A stretch of DNA of 64,000 nt from contig CM046878.1 in NCBI GenBank assembly GCA_025667525.1, positions 396,060,974 to 396,124,973 on the forward strand, given 5' to 3'. This document shows positions 46,214 through 58,469 of the stretch, piece by piece (position 1 is the first letter of the stretch; each line of letters begins with the position of its first letter). The DNA is from Glebionis coronaria. Its lineage: Eukaryota; Streptophyta; Magnoliopsida; Asterales; Asteraceae. Made by a program: the position numbers and the translations under genes. The notes under the pieces are model-generated. The model had not been told where the DNA came from and searched no databases. It was given only the letters and a program-made list of their open reading frames with translations.

Positions 46214-46730
46214 TGATGGCGTATAGTGGCTATGCTCACTATTCGCAATCCCAGCCCATCATCTTTTTGCTAAAGGAAGCCCATTACAAGTGGAGCAATA
46301 TGTTACGGATGACCCACGAGGATGTCCTAGCAACAAGCCGCACGGGGTTGTTTAGTAAGCGTGATACATGAATAAGTCTAGCATAACATGATCATGGACC
46401 ATATCATACTAGACTGGGGAACATGTCGACGTATAGTCTACGGTCGTCCCGACCCGACAGGCCCGCGGCCCTCACATACCTTACTTACCCTTCAAGAAAC
46501 CCTAGTCCTATAAATAAAAGGGTAGGGGTCTCATTCTAAGACTGGTTATCTTTCATACTTCTCTTATACAACTTGATATTGCAGATAATTGCCGATCGTG
46601 CTTTTCCACAATCCGTGCTCTAGAGACCTCTTTTTAGCTTCATAAGGCTCTTCGTGACTTCGATTGGGCGACGAATAAAGATCCTCAGGTAACAGAAAAT
46701 GAGACGTAGGTTAAGGTGTACTATTCATCA
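46214..46730 (+). mobile_element. Small LTR-like insert S (probable solo LTR)
   Basis: 517 bp starting TGATGGCG and ending ATTCATCA, inside the extra ORF of X. The flanks acttg (46209-46213) and acttc (46730-46734) form an imperfect target duplication. It holds a TATA box (TATAAATAAAAG near 46513), a possible AATAAAG signal near 46674 and a GC-rich centre. Family unknown. Confidence 0.5.
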
Positions 46731-46877
46731 CTTCAGTTTGATGTGAGAAATATTCTTGTACTTTAGGAATATCGGGAAAGGACAAACTCGGACCATGCAC
46801 ATCTGCTGAAGATGGAGTGATCATCGGGATTTCTCTTTCATCATCGTCGGAAATGATAATATCAGTGGAAGTAGACA
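46731..46877 (-). pseudogene. X extra ORF, fragment 1 (N-terminus)
   Basis: ATG at 46877 gives MSTSTDIIISDDDEREIPMI, then SLSFPDIPKVQEYFSHQ up to insert S. It is acidic and Ser-rich like the N-terminus of the T extra ORF (SSSDSEDD) and lies about 150 bp after the primer-binding site. Continuing into fragment 2 needs a one-base shift, so the frame was already damaged or the S boundary is off by a base. Confidence 0.62.
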
Positions 46878-47022
46878 TCCTTGTAGTTTTTATAATATAA
46901 TAACATAAGATATGCTACTAACGGGATAAAAATCTTACACTAGTGCTGCTGATGGCTGATAGTCTTGAATTTTAAAAATCTTAGTTATAGTTTTAGAAAA
47001 ACCTTGTTCTCTATAACTACAA

Positions 47023-47037
47023 GATCTGATGCCAATC
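47023..47037 (-). promoter_or_regulatory. X primer-binding site, diverged
   Basis: Minus-strand GATTGGCATCAGATC right after the LTR end. It resembles the tRNA-iMet site TGGTATCAGAGC with changes at two positions. GTTATAGAGAACAAGG follows, as in T (GTTATAGAGAACCAAA). Confidence 0.75.
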
Positions 47038-50000
47038 TGTAACACCTCCATTTTTACCGTATAGAAACGGAAGCTAATCCGGGTTATTACTTCATAGTAC
47101 CATAGTCATAATAATAGAAAATGCCAAAAAGACACTTTTATAAAACAAATATTATCATTAATTTATTTAAATCAGAGTTAATAAATAACTGTACATACAT
47201 TGTATAAACATATGTTTCCCTTCACAGCACGGCAGTCTTCATTCACCTAAGATATATGCTTAAAGTCAACATGAATGTTGAGTGAATTTATAGGTTTTAA
47301 ATATCATTTGAATACAAGTATAACTCTAGGGCTACTGTGTTATATACCCATTTTTCAAATTCATCTATTCTTATTGCACTAACTCATGACCCGCGACTAG
47401 ACATTATCAGAAAAATCCAACATATTGCTCTTAAGCAGGAACATTGCCAGACAACCCTGAATTTAGAAAAATAAAGTATATCTGTTTAGCCTAGGAATGG
47501 ACCATTAGCTGCTAGCAAGTGCGACTTGCCCAGATAGGAGATGTCAGTCTCCAATAGTACTATTCACGATACTCGCGCTCATTAAATGATTAGCAGTTTA
47601 CGATTAAAAAGGGATTTTTAATGGCAACAAGTAAACATAGTGTCAATAATCATATAGGCAACATACAAAAACACTTGTATTCTAGTTTTGCATATATCCC
47701 CATTACGGGTTTTCAAATCATTTATAAACTTTTAAAAGTGAGGCTATAAACTCACCTTAGCCTATGGGGTCTTTTGATTATCCTGCTATAACCAACCACA
47801 ATCTTCTCACTAAATCTAAAGTGACACACAATATGTATATATATAAAGTGTTAGTCTTTGAGTTCAATCTCTTCATATAATGTTTTATATACATATTCCG
47901 TGATTCAATTATTTTAGAGTAATAGTATCATTGTTCGGGCCATTATACTCAGAAGCCATTCTATAAACGTTTGAGGACCGAGGGCACTTTAAATCGTAAA
48001 CCCAACCACTCAGTCAGAACGTAATATCGAGATGGAACATCTTTGTACAAAGTTCCCTACTAACATGACACAATATGTTTTATTACATTTTGAGTTTCAA
48101 TATTGGCAAAATAGCCCTTGTAGTTATAGTTGGGTATATTTACACTTTTTACCCTTAAAGTATATAGTTTTATAAATTGCAATTTCAACTTTCAATATTT
48201 AACCTTAAGGTCTCAAACTTTACAACAATTATTCTAATAGCTTTTAATTTCATAAAATGACACTTTTGGCCCAAAATGATAAATAGTTTCAGAAATGACA
48301 GTTTTAGTCCCTAGATTTGTAAAAATCACATAACAAGCTCAAAAATGATCCAAATGATCTAGGATTTGAAAAAAAACGTTTAGGAACACATTTATAATCA
48401 TAATAACAACATTTTTACATGTTTATAGTTTTTGAAAAGGGTTTTTGCTCATTATTTCATGTAAAATACAAAATTAGGATTTTAAGATATCTTTAGCTTA
48501 TAACTTTCATTTAAATTGATGAAATGACTTAGTTTCTTTTAGATTATCTTTCTAATAACATTTTGGAATTATAAAAAGTCTAAATAAACATTATAACAAT
48601 ATCAAAGACTTGGTTAACATAGATTTTACCTAGGTAGCTCCAAAATGGCTCCTTATGGCTTCCTATGAACACAACTTGCTACCAAAGCTTCAAAAGCTTC
48701 AATAGCAACCTTCTTGACCTGGTTTATGGTCTTGTGGGATGTCCTAAGACGTATATAGAGGTGGAAATGGAGAATGGATAGGAGATTATAAGTAAACGGG
48801 GTGCAAGTTCTTCCTATGTCCATTCGCCCCTATTTATACTAGTTTGGAAACTTAGGCTCCAAGTTAAGAATCTAAACGTGTAACTCAGCTAGGTATATGA
48901 CTAAGGATAGCTTGTGAAGGTCTACACAAGTTATTAGACCCTAGGCTTGATCTAATCTTTCCTTGTGGCTCAAAATAAGTCACGACACACATATGATAAG
49001 AATGGTGATGTGTAGCATCCTAGTAGGTGATGCACCTACTTGTCACCACTTCTAAAATATCTTAAAAGTTATAGATATCAGGTTTTTGAATTTGTAAAGG
49101 ATGGAAAAGGTTTGAAAATGAGTTTTGGAGGCAAAATACAAAATCGGGTCTAATATGAAGGCATTCGAGGTTATGCTTTGTAGTTTTTGAGATTAAGGAT
49201 TTAGGTAAGTGACTAGTTAGTTATTAGTGTTTCATTAGGTTATATACATTGTATTTAAGAGATTTGGGTCATTGGTTTGAAGTCTAACAAAGGTTTGATG
49301 TGAAAATTGGAAGAAAACTTAGGCGAGTTAGGGTTTCTAATGATCTATGGTTAAGTCTTAGTAAAAGGATTTATCCTTCAATAAGCTACTGATGTAAACT
49401 CAATTTAGGTCCTAAAAATTGTGTTTTAGGTGTCCAAAGAGTTCTTACACTTGGTTTGAGGGTTTAGTTTAAGTAAACAAGTCTAAAGAGTGAAAATACC
49501 TATTTTGACCTAATCTATAAGTCATGCATTGAAATGTTGTACCTTGTGCTTTAGAATACTTGTACATTGTCTTATTATAATCTTATAACCTTAATGAAGT
49601 CCTATGAGTGTTTTTAGACTTGTCCTAAAAGACTAGGTTATGATTCCATGTAGTTTTCTTAATACAAGGGTTTTAAGATCACTAATCCTAATGACTTTCT
49701 ATCTTGGGTAATTAAGGTTTATATCATCATGAACACTTATTCTAAGTCTTATATGATATGTTTATGACTTCTATGGGTTCTACATTCTTGGTTTAAGGGT
49801 TTGTATAAGTTGATCATATTCTAAGGTTGATTAAGTAGGCTTAGGGTCCTATGCTTTGAAAACGTGTACTTTGTACTTTAACAATTTGTACTTCAGTTTG
49901 ATATAAATTTTTGATCATAATATGATACTTGGTTGAGATTTATAGTTATTTACAAAAGATTAGACTTTGATTCATTATAGAATGAGTTTTATATACTAAT

Positions 50001-50436
50001 CCAGGTTTATAGGTCTTATACTTGTATTAGGCTTTAGATTACTTATAATTAGTGTTTTGAGATCAATTATTTCTCTTATATGGTAGTTTAATACTTATAC
50101 ATTTGAGATTCATATTCATACTTTGATAATATGTGGTTATATTGCTTGAAATATTAGTTATCAAAGGATTTCTAGGGTTTCTATGGGAATTTAGGGTATC
50201 CTTGTTGTATTTGAGTTGTTCTTATTCATTGTTTATACATATGGTTACTTTTAGAACTCAAACTTGATATATAAATAGTGTTTATAACATATAGGCATAT
50301 ATTGATGTGGCAATTGTGATAGTGAGATCCATAAGTCAGTCATATACTATAGTGAAAATGCAAAAATTTCTTAGTAAAATCACCACTTTATTTATGAACA
50401 TGGATATTACATTAGTCAAAACTACTGGATGTTATA
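47038..50436 (-). repeat. X 5' LTR
   Basis: 3399 bp. Minus strand starts TATAACATCC and ends GGAGGTGTTACA. A minus-strand TATA (AGTATAAATAGG) is near 48830. The upper 1.4 kb matches the X 3' LTR at 21951-23281; 47930-49060 matches X' at 50437-51739. No gene seen. Confidence 0.88.
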
Positions 50437-53400
50437 TATTGCATCATTGTTTGGGCCATTATATTTAGAAGCCATTCTATAAACGTTTGAGGACCGAGGA
50501 CACTTTAAATCGTAAACCCAACCACTCAGTCATAACGTAATCACGAGATGGAACATCTTTGTAAAAAGTTCCCTACTAACATGATACATAGTAATATATT
50601 ATTTAGAAATTTTTTCAAAAGTTTGTATAAATATTTCTATCTTTTATCCTTTAGTTTCATGATTGGCAAAAATAGTCCTTATACTTTATAAAAATTAAGA
50701 AAGTATGTTTTATCATATAGTTTTCATTCATAGAGTTTTATAAATTACCAAAATGATCCTATAAGGTTATATTTAAGAATAATTACCTTTTTAATATTTA
50801 ATTTCTTAAGTTTAGCATATTAATACTTTTAACCCCTTAAGTGTATAGTTTTATTATTCATAATTTCAACCCTCAATATTTAATCTTAGGGTCTTAAACT
50901 TTCCAACATTTATTATTATAACTTTAACTTTCAATAAATAACACTTTTTGCCCGAAATGTTAAATTGTTTCAAAAATGATAGTTTTAGTCCCAATACTTG
51001 TAAAAATCACATAACAACCTTAAAAATGAACCAAATGATCTAGAATTTTAAAACAAAGTTTCAAAACATGTTTATAATCATAAAAAAACATTTCATCAGA
51101 ATTAAAGCTTTTGAAATTGGTTTTTGCTTATTATTTTATGTAAATTACAAAACTAGGGTTTTAAGACATCTTTAACTTATAATTTTCATTTAAATTGATG
51201 AAATGACTTAGTTTCTTTTCGATTATCTTTCTAACATAAATTTGGAATTATAAAAAGTCTAAGAATTCGTTATAACAAGATCAAAGCATGGCTAACATAG
51301 AAATTACCTCGGTAGCTCCAAAATGGCTTCTTATGACTTCTTATGAACATTACTTGCTATCAAAGTTTCAAAAGCTTCAATGTCTTCCTTCTATGCCTGG
51401 TTTCTGGTCTTGAAGGATGTCCTAGGATGTATATAGAGGTGAATATGGAGAATGGGTAGGAGGTAATAAGAAAACAGGATGCAAGTATTCAAGGTTACTA
51501 TACCGCTCTATTTATGGTCATAGCAACACTTAGGCTCCAATTTTTGGTCTTGTACGTGTAACATAGATAGGAGGGTGACTATGGTATGCTAGTGAATCTC
51601 TACATAATATTTAGGTCCTAGATTTGATCTAATCTTCACGTGTGGCTAATATAAGGTCACGACAACATTAGGAGAGGAATGGTGATATGTAGCAAGCAAG
51701 AAGGTGATGCAACTACTTGTAGACACTTCTAAAATATGGCCAACTCTCACATGGCCAACTCTCACATGTGTATAACATCTTGTACTTACTGTAAATGGAT
51801 CATACCATGCAATTTTATCAGTTCAAGTTTTAGTTATATACTTTTTTTATACAGCCAACTAAATAAGCATGATTTTAGCCTCATTTCTTATAGTTATTAA
51901 CCTTTTTAAGCATATTTATCAACACTTGATCCCCACACAACATTTTTATCATCATATATACATCATATACATATACAATAATAAAGAAAATACATTTGTT
52001 CTTTACAAAAATAACAAGAGAAAATGGAGAGGATGATCTTCTTTACCAACCAAGTGTATTTCTTGTTTTTGGAAGACAAGAACTTGATGAACACCAAAAG
52101 TAACTCCAAGATCATCAAACACCAAGAACAATAGTTGAGAAATCAGCCCTAGGACACAAGCAAATCACCTCCAATGTTTTTAATATGGCCTCCAGATGAT
52201 CAAGGCTTCAAGATAACTCCATGATAGAGCTAGATAACAAGTATTTTGTGGCTAGAAAGATCAAGAAGGGGTGTTTTGTTCATCAAAGTGGACGGCAAGG
52301 TGGTGGTGTTGATAGAGTTTTGAGGTTGTTTGCATGAGTGTAAAATGGTATGTGTGAGTAGCTAGTGGTTTTGTTGGTTTGAGTGGAAGGAGTAAGCTTA
52401 AGTGTTAAGCTAATGCTTACACTTGTAGCTAGTTAGTTAACATGATGCCACATCCTTAGATGTGGTGTCATGTTTGCCATCCCATGTTAGCTAGTGGGGT
52501 GGGATAATGTATTTTGTCCCACCTCACTAATTTACGGGTATTCCTCGATTCTAGTTTTCTCGATTTGCGTACCCTCGGGTCGTTTTACGAAAAACGTTTT
52601 TATAAATTATGAATCAACGACACAAAACGAATCCAATAAAGATTGTCTCATCAAAAACGGAGTTCAAAAACGTAAATACGTAATCCTAAGGTTTCCGGTT
52701 TAGTCGTAAGGGACGCTAAATTATGCACGTAAGCCCAAATTTAAATCCGTAAATTGTGAGTTCGTCAACCAACACAAAAATAAGTTTCAAAATATTATAC
52801 GAGAAAATATTTCACTACCTGAAAATGTTAGATTGTACTTTTTAAAAGTTTAAACGCACACGAAAAATAATAATATAACGACTCGATACGTAATTGAAAC
52901 GATATCGTCGAAAGCATTAAATATCGAAACTATCGATAATAAAATATAAAAATTTTGGCATCCGTCGGTATTGCGATCACTAGTAGTCCTCGTTGCTCTT
53001 CAAAATATTAAAATATAATATTTAATATCGGTTTCAACTTAAACCGTTAAACATAATAATATTTAACGTCATAAAATACTTCAAAATAATTGAAAATAGA
53101 ATTAAATTATGACCTTATTTTTACGGGTTTTACAGTTTGAAGTTTAAAAAAGGTTTGATGTGAAAATAGATAGTATACTTTTGTAGATTAGGGTTTTCTA
53201 ATGATCTAGGGTTTTATCTTAGTAAATGTGATTATCCTTCTCTTAGCTACTGATGTAAAATTAATTTAGGTTCTATACATTTTGTCTTAGGTGTCCAAAG
53301 ATTTCCTACACTTGGTGTAAGGGTTTAGTTTAGGTAAACATGTCTAAAGAGTGAAAATACCTATTTTAACCTAATTTACAAGTCATGCATTGAAATCTTG

Positions 53401-54426
53401 TACCTTGTGCATTAGGGTACTTGTACCTTGTCTTAATATAATCTTATAACATTAATGAAGTCTTATGAGTGTTTGTAGACTTGTCCTAAAAGACTAGGTT
53501 ATGATTCCATGTAGATTTCTTAATATTAGGGTTTCTATATCATTAAGCCTAATGACTTTCTATTTTAGGCAATTAGGGTTTGTATCTTAATGTACACTTA
53601 TTATAAGTCTTATTTACTATGTTTATGACTTCTATGGGTTCTACATTCTTAGTTTAGGGGTTTATATAGGTTGATCATATTCTTGGGTTATTTACGGGAG
53701 CTTAAGATTCTATGCTTTAAAAACTTGTACTTTATGCTTTAATAATTTGTAACTTAGTTTAAGATAAATGTATGATTATATTATGATACTTAGTTGAGTT
53801 TTATAATTAATTGGAAAAATACTAAAGTCTAATTCATTATAGAATGGATTTTATATGCTAATCTTAGTTTTAGGTCATTTTCTTGTAATTAGCTTGTGAT
53901 CAGTGAATATTAGTACTTTGCAATTGCTTAACTTCTCTTTATATAGTAGGTTAGAACTAATTTATTGTATTGATTATAGATTCATAGTTCTTGTATGATT
54001 ATATTGCTTAAAATATTGTTTATAAAGGTTTTTAGGTGATAATCTAGACTATTATGTACATTCAATTATTCTTTAGCTTTGTATAGCTTATTCTTACTTA
54101 TTCTTTATGTAAATTTATACTTTTCCTTGTTTACTTGTTCTTATTTATACTTTTATCATTCTTGAGTTCATTATTTCTATATAGGGATTCTAGAGTTTCT
54201 AAGAGAATTTAGGGTATCATTATATTTCTTGGAATGTTAAATATACTTGTTAAATTACTTATACTTGTTATGTTTACAACATATAGGAATATGTTGATAT
54301 GATAGTTCGGGTTGGGAAAAGTAATTTATCTTACAAAGTAATGCATAAAAATAAAAAATTTCTAATAGATTTTCCATTTCCATTAAACATATTATATAAC
54401 ATACTTGTGAAATTTATGGGTTGTCA
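50437..54426 (-). repeat. Older LTR X' of the same family, interrupted
   Basis: The minus-strand start is about 54426 (TGACAACCC). 53135-54426 corresponds to the first part of the X LTR and 50437-51739 to its middle; about 220 bp between them are missing where V sits. X is inserted at its lower end, so its last 0.9 kb should lie on the other side of X. No purine tract precedes 54426, which fits a 5' LTR or solo LTR. Confidence 0.75.
51769..53134 (-). repeat. LTR-like insert V in X'
   Basis: Minus strand starts TGTAAAACCCG at 53134 and ends near 51769 (GATGTTATACA). It shares a block containing GGTTTAAGTTGAAACCGA with solo LTR W. No clear target duplication; a 17-bp unit ATGGCCAACTCTCAC is repeated twice just beside its lower end (51736-51766). 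Probably a solo LTR inserted with a deletion. Confidence 0.55.
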
Positions 54427-56379
54427 TAGGGTATATGTTGAACTTTTTCGTAGATCGAATATTCGTGCAAATAAATAATGTTTAAAAAGAGAATAGATAT
54501 ATCTGAACAAATAAATAATACTAGAAGAGAAGAAGATATATCTGTACAAACATATAACGAACATAAAAAGGTGAAATGAGATATATGTACCTAATAAGTC
54601 ATAACGCTACTTGAACTTCATATTTTTATTACCACGCCACATAAATATATAAATTGAATAACACCATATCAACAATTCCCCTATCCAACTATTATATCTT
54701 ACACTTTAGAATATAATATGTCCATCATTATCCCTGTTGGTGATTTTAGTGTCATCAAATCATTTTTTATAATAGTGATTTAATCGAGACCAAAGAAATT
54801 TCGAGTTAAGTTATAATACGAGTTCGGAGGTGTGGAGTACACGCTCATATAAACAAATTAACTTGATTTCGAAGACAGGAAAAGATAGACAACAAAGTCT
54901 AAATACGTCATAGTGACAGAATAACAGTCACTGTGATGCCACTAATAACATTTGGTATGTTGACAGCAGTTAGCGACGGTTTGAAATCTGTTACAAAACT
55001 GTCGCTGGGTATAGTAAATTTATTGGTTGTGACTTTTCCTAAAGGGTGTGACTTTTTATGAAGGGACACAACTTTTCCCTATATGTGTTCATATATCCAT
55101 AAACACAAGTTTGGTCTTTCATATTCTCAATATGAAGAATCATAACAGCCCATTCAATCTTTTCCATGTTTTGCTTTCATCTCTTGTGCCTAGAAATCAA
55201 AATGTTCTTCTTGTCTTATCTTGATAAGGATTTCGTGCAAATCAGGTATCGATAGGGTCTAAATACTTTATACAGAAAGTGAACTCAACACGATTCAAGT
55301 AAGATATCCAGATCCATCACATACACTAACCCGATTAAATTACAAACGTATAAAGTAATTTCTTTGTGATAATTATGGTTGGGTAATCTTGCGAAAGAGA
55401 TGACTGAATCTTTTGATCTGAGACATGCATGACGTCCATATTCGTTTATTATACAATATTGAAGAAAGGGGTATTTGGAGCTGGTATTAAATTAGTATGT
55501 GAGTGTGTATGATGTGGAATAAGAAAAGGTTATTTGAAAACTGATCATATACATGAATGTCAATTGTTATTCTATGATTTGTCTTTCAAAATGATGGGAT
55601 TTATCATGTGTATGCATGATACTGTGTGGTACAGGAGAATTCGGTTAAATATCGGAGTACGGTACGTTATCTACTTGATGCATGCATAAATTGCATCAGT
55701 GCATGACACACTGTATAAAATGAATCTTACATTTGAGGATTTTTGTTGATTGGTTAAAAATTGTGTTAAATTGATAATAAGTGGAATATTAACATAATTA
55801 AGAATCTAATGACAAGTACTGTATTCATAGGACCATGGAGGTTAGATATATTAATGAATCATGAGTGTAATATCATGTCTGTTAATCAAATATATATAAT
55901 ATGGGTTACATGTTGTTTGTTTCTTTGTAAGCATGCATGTGGAATTACCGTTAACAATGAAACGACGAGTAACTAATATTTGAAACGAGTATATTGAAAC
56001 AATAACAAAATATATTTGATTGGACAAACTTGCGCAATATGAGTAACCACAAATGTGGATTACTAGAGTTTCTAGTAGAAATTTTATGTAATGTAAGTTT
56101 GAGCGACACTTATGTTCATATGATTGACATGTGGTATGTCTAGTTACATAATGAACTTTCTCAGATGGTCATATTTTAGAAACTATCAAATGACATGTTA
56201 GTTTGATGCATCAGTTGATATATGGTTTACAAAAAGGTATGAGGGATATGATACTTTGACAAAAGATGACATGTGTGCTATTTGTAATAGGTATATATCC
56301 AGAACCTTGATTCATCATGTGGTATAATTGCATGCAAAATTAGTGAACTGCTTATTTTGAAAACATGCCTCAATGAACT
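54427..56379. other. Unassigned AT-rich DNA
   Basis: Nearly 2 kb between X' and A3 without a convincing gene. Small inverted repeats occur at 54911-54935 (AGTGAC / GTCACT) and 54972-55005 (AGCGACGGTTT / AAACTGTCGCT with one mismatch), like sub-terminal repeats of DNA transposons, but no terminal repeats were found. Confidence 0.45.
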
Positions 56380-56610
56380 TGATACAAGAGATTTTCTATG
56401 TTGAAAAGTTCGATTCTCGGAATCCTCTCGAATTGATCTCGGTCTCAAGTGGAATGATTTGTTCTTGGTGACAAAAAGTGGATTTGGTTTTCTATTCTAA
56501 ATAATTGAAGTGAATAAAGATTGAAGCTGGAAACAGTAGATAAAAGCAATTAGATGGTAAAGCAGAAAAAATACTCTTACTGAAAAATGCCCTATGCTGA
56601 AAATAACCCT

Positions 56611-57088
56611 TATGCGGAAAACATGCCTATGCGGAATATATGGCCATTCGGAAAAGTCTGCTCTATGCGGAAAGATTTCTATGCGGAATAAAGTGCTTCA
56701 TTCGGAAAGTATGGCCATTCGGAAAGACCTATGTGGAAAGTTGAACTCTATGCGGAATAATTGTATGATTCGGAAAAATTGCCTCATGCGGAAAAAGATC
56801 TCTATGCGGAATAAGTGAGCTATTCGGAAAAACTAGCCCAATGCGGAAAATCAACACCGTTCGGAATATTTCAAATATTCCGAGTAAAGGAAAGTTTAAA
56901 ACTCTATTCGGAAAGTAAAGGCTATTCGGAAAAATGTTCCGAATAAAGAAACTGAGAAATGGCTATGCGGAATATCCAGAATATTCCGAGTAATGAAACG
57001 AAAACACCCCTATTCGGAATATTTGAAAATGTTCCGAATAAGGGAAACACAAAATGATCTATTCGGAAAGTAAAGGCTATTCGGAATA
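56611..57088. repeat. CGGAA word array in A3 LTR
   Basis: On the plus strand about 20 copies of ATTCGGAA or ATGCGGAA in 480 bp, with a few TTCCGA(A/G) in the opposite sense. Some are paired into inverted repeats, for example CGGAATATTT-C-AAATATTCCG near 56865. Spacing is irregular (about 10-40 bp). It lies 0.4-0.9 kb downstream of the LTR TATA box. Confidence 0.9.
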
Positions 57089-57499
57089 TCTGGGAGATGA
57101 AGAACAGTAGCAGACGACACAAAACAGGGAACACGAAATTTTAATCAAAATCAAACTAAATACTCAAAAAGGTTTTACCAAATTAAACACAAATCATTTA
57201 AACATCATAAGTAACAAATCCCACAAATAAAAACACTAAATCAACAACTTTTTAAGATCAAACTAAAATCAAATAAGAACTCAAGAACTTGCAATAGATG
57301 ATGATAAAGAACAAAATAAATAGAAAGATGGAATGGATTGATTAATGAAAAAGTAACAAGGTTAATGATTAAAGATTACAAGATTGAAAGAAAAAGATGA
57401 AAATCACCAAACTCCCTAATGGAGTTGGTGATGGGACGAACTACAAAGAACTGGAGAAAGAAAAAATGAACTAACTCCCTAATTGTGTGAAGGGAAAGA

Positions 57500-57509
57500 C
57501 TATTTATAC
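57500..57509 (-). promoter_or_regulatory. Probable TATA box, A3 LTR
   Basis: Minus-strand AGTATAAATAGTC, followed by CCTTCACAC, at the place matching TATATAAGG of the A1 LTR. Confidence 0.55.
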
Positions 57510-57736
57510 TCCTAGTGGTTGGTTGGTGAGTGGGCTTTCTCCCTTTCTTCTTGTCTTCTCGTCTTTTCAGAAAAGTTGACGTTTTCGATTCTGATTCGGG
57601 ATTTGTTGTCGATTAAATCCAACTCGTCTTTTAATTACTTCGTTAAATAGACTCGAGTTTCTTCGACTTATGAAAATCTTCCGTCTTTAGTCCTTTTCTT
57701 CGATAAATCTTCGAATAGGCCCAGTGACTTCAAATC

Positions 57737-58242
57737 TTTTGTGTTGATCCCAAACTTAGATCGATTAGCTTTGTGTATACGAGATTAGATCAAGTACTAC
57801 ACGTAGAGAAACCTTTGCTTATGAATAAAGTAACAAAGTGTTATGCGGAATTAACACTTGATCTAAAACACAATGATGTTAAACAAACTTTCACTTGTAT
57901 TAGAATAATCGTGTTGATTACAATGAAAGGTTTAACTTGCGAATACTATGAAAACTGATATATGACTTTAACCTAAAAGACATTCTTTTATAGAACAAGA
58001 AGTCTTGTACAATAAGCTATGAATCAACTATTCTAGGTAAAGATAATAATAGAAAATACAATGTCGTGCTTATCTTTACCATACATAAATAAAGAAACAA
58101 ATAAACAAAAGATATTCTATCAGTGTCAATCTTCAAGGCTGTCAGCGTTGACTTCTATCAACGTCCAAAGTCAATCTATCAGCGTTGACTTCTTCTTATC
58201 AGCGTTTGGTGATCTGACCCATATTTTATTCCCAACATTTTG
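57737..58242 (-). mobile_element. Copia-like solo LTR with target duplication
   Basis: The insert 57742-58237 (496 bp) is flanked by ttttg at 57737-57741 and 58238-58242. The A1 LTR reads straight through this point, which proves an insertion. Ends are TGTTG...CAACA, common for copia LTRs; on the minus strand it starts TGTTGGGAATAAAATATGGG. It contains repeated AGCGTTGACTTCT (58143, 58180). Strand is a guess from the TGTTGGGA start. Confidence 0.88.
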
Positions 58243-58454
58243 CATCTCTTGGACAATAGACTTTATCTTGAGTCTTTTTCCTTGATAAAACCCGTGCAAT
58301 CCCATGTTTTCTTTAATATTTATCCGGTTAGCTCTGAAATCACAATAAACACAAAAACCACGCATAATTCCAAACAAATGATATTAAATACGTGTTTTGG
58401 TCTTGTTTTAGCCCGAATTAAGTGGTAAAAGGATGGGTGTTTACACACCTATCA

Positions 58455-58469
58455 AATCCCCTACACTTA
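58455..58469 (-). promoter_or_regulatory. A3 polypurine tract
   Basis: Minus-strand TAAGTGTAGGGGATT directly before the LTR start, identical to A1. Confidence 0.82.

Larger units (their letters stand above)
21951..50436 (-). mobile_element. Tekay-type chromovirus X, host of nested insertions
   Basis: Read on the minus strand: 5' LTR 50436-47038, primer-binding site, extra ORF, gag, protease, RT, RNase H, integrase, chromodomain, purine tract, and the first 1.3 kb of the 3' LTR (23281-21951). Three later insertions split the extra ORF (S, A2, solo LTR Z), and T split the 3' LTR. Removing inserts with their target duplications rejoins the extra ORF in frame across A2 and Z. The 3' LTR segment matches the 5' LTR segment at about 49060-50436. 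Confidence 0.87.
56380..58454 (-). repeat. A3 3' LTR, interrupted by a solo LTR
   Basis: Minus strand starts TGATAGGTGTGTAAACACCC and ends CTTGTATCA. Without the insert at 57742-58237 and its duplicated target it is about 1.57 kb. Flanks match the A1 LTR; the CGGAA array replaces the CGATC array. Confidence 0.87.

Noticed and set aside
51769..53134. Host gene or UTR suggested by CACCACC-type and promoter-like sequence in V and W
   Set aside because: Both have LTR-like ends and share sequence with each other; no ORF of note.
56594..56818. 74-codon frame in the CGGAA array
   Set aside because: Product of the short repeated words; no support as a gene.
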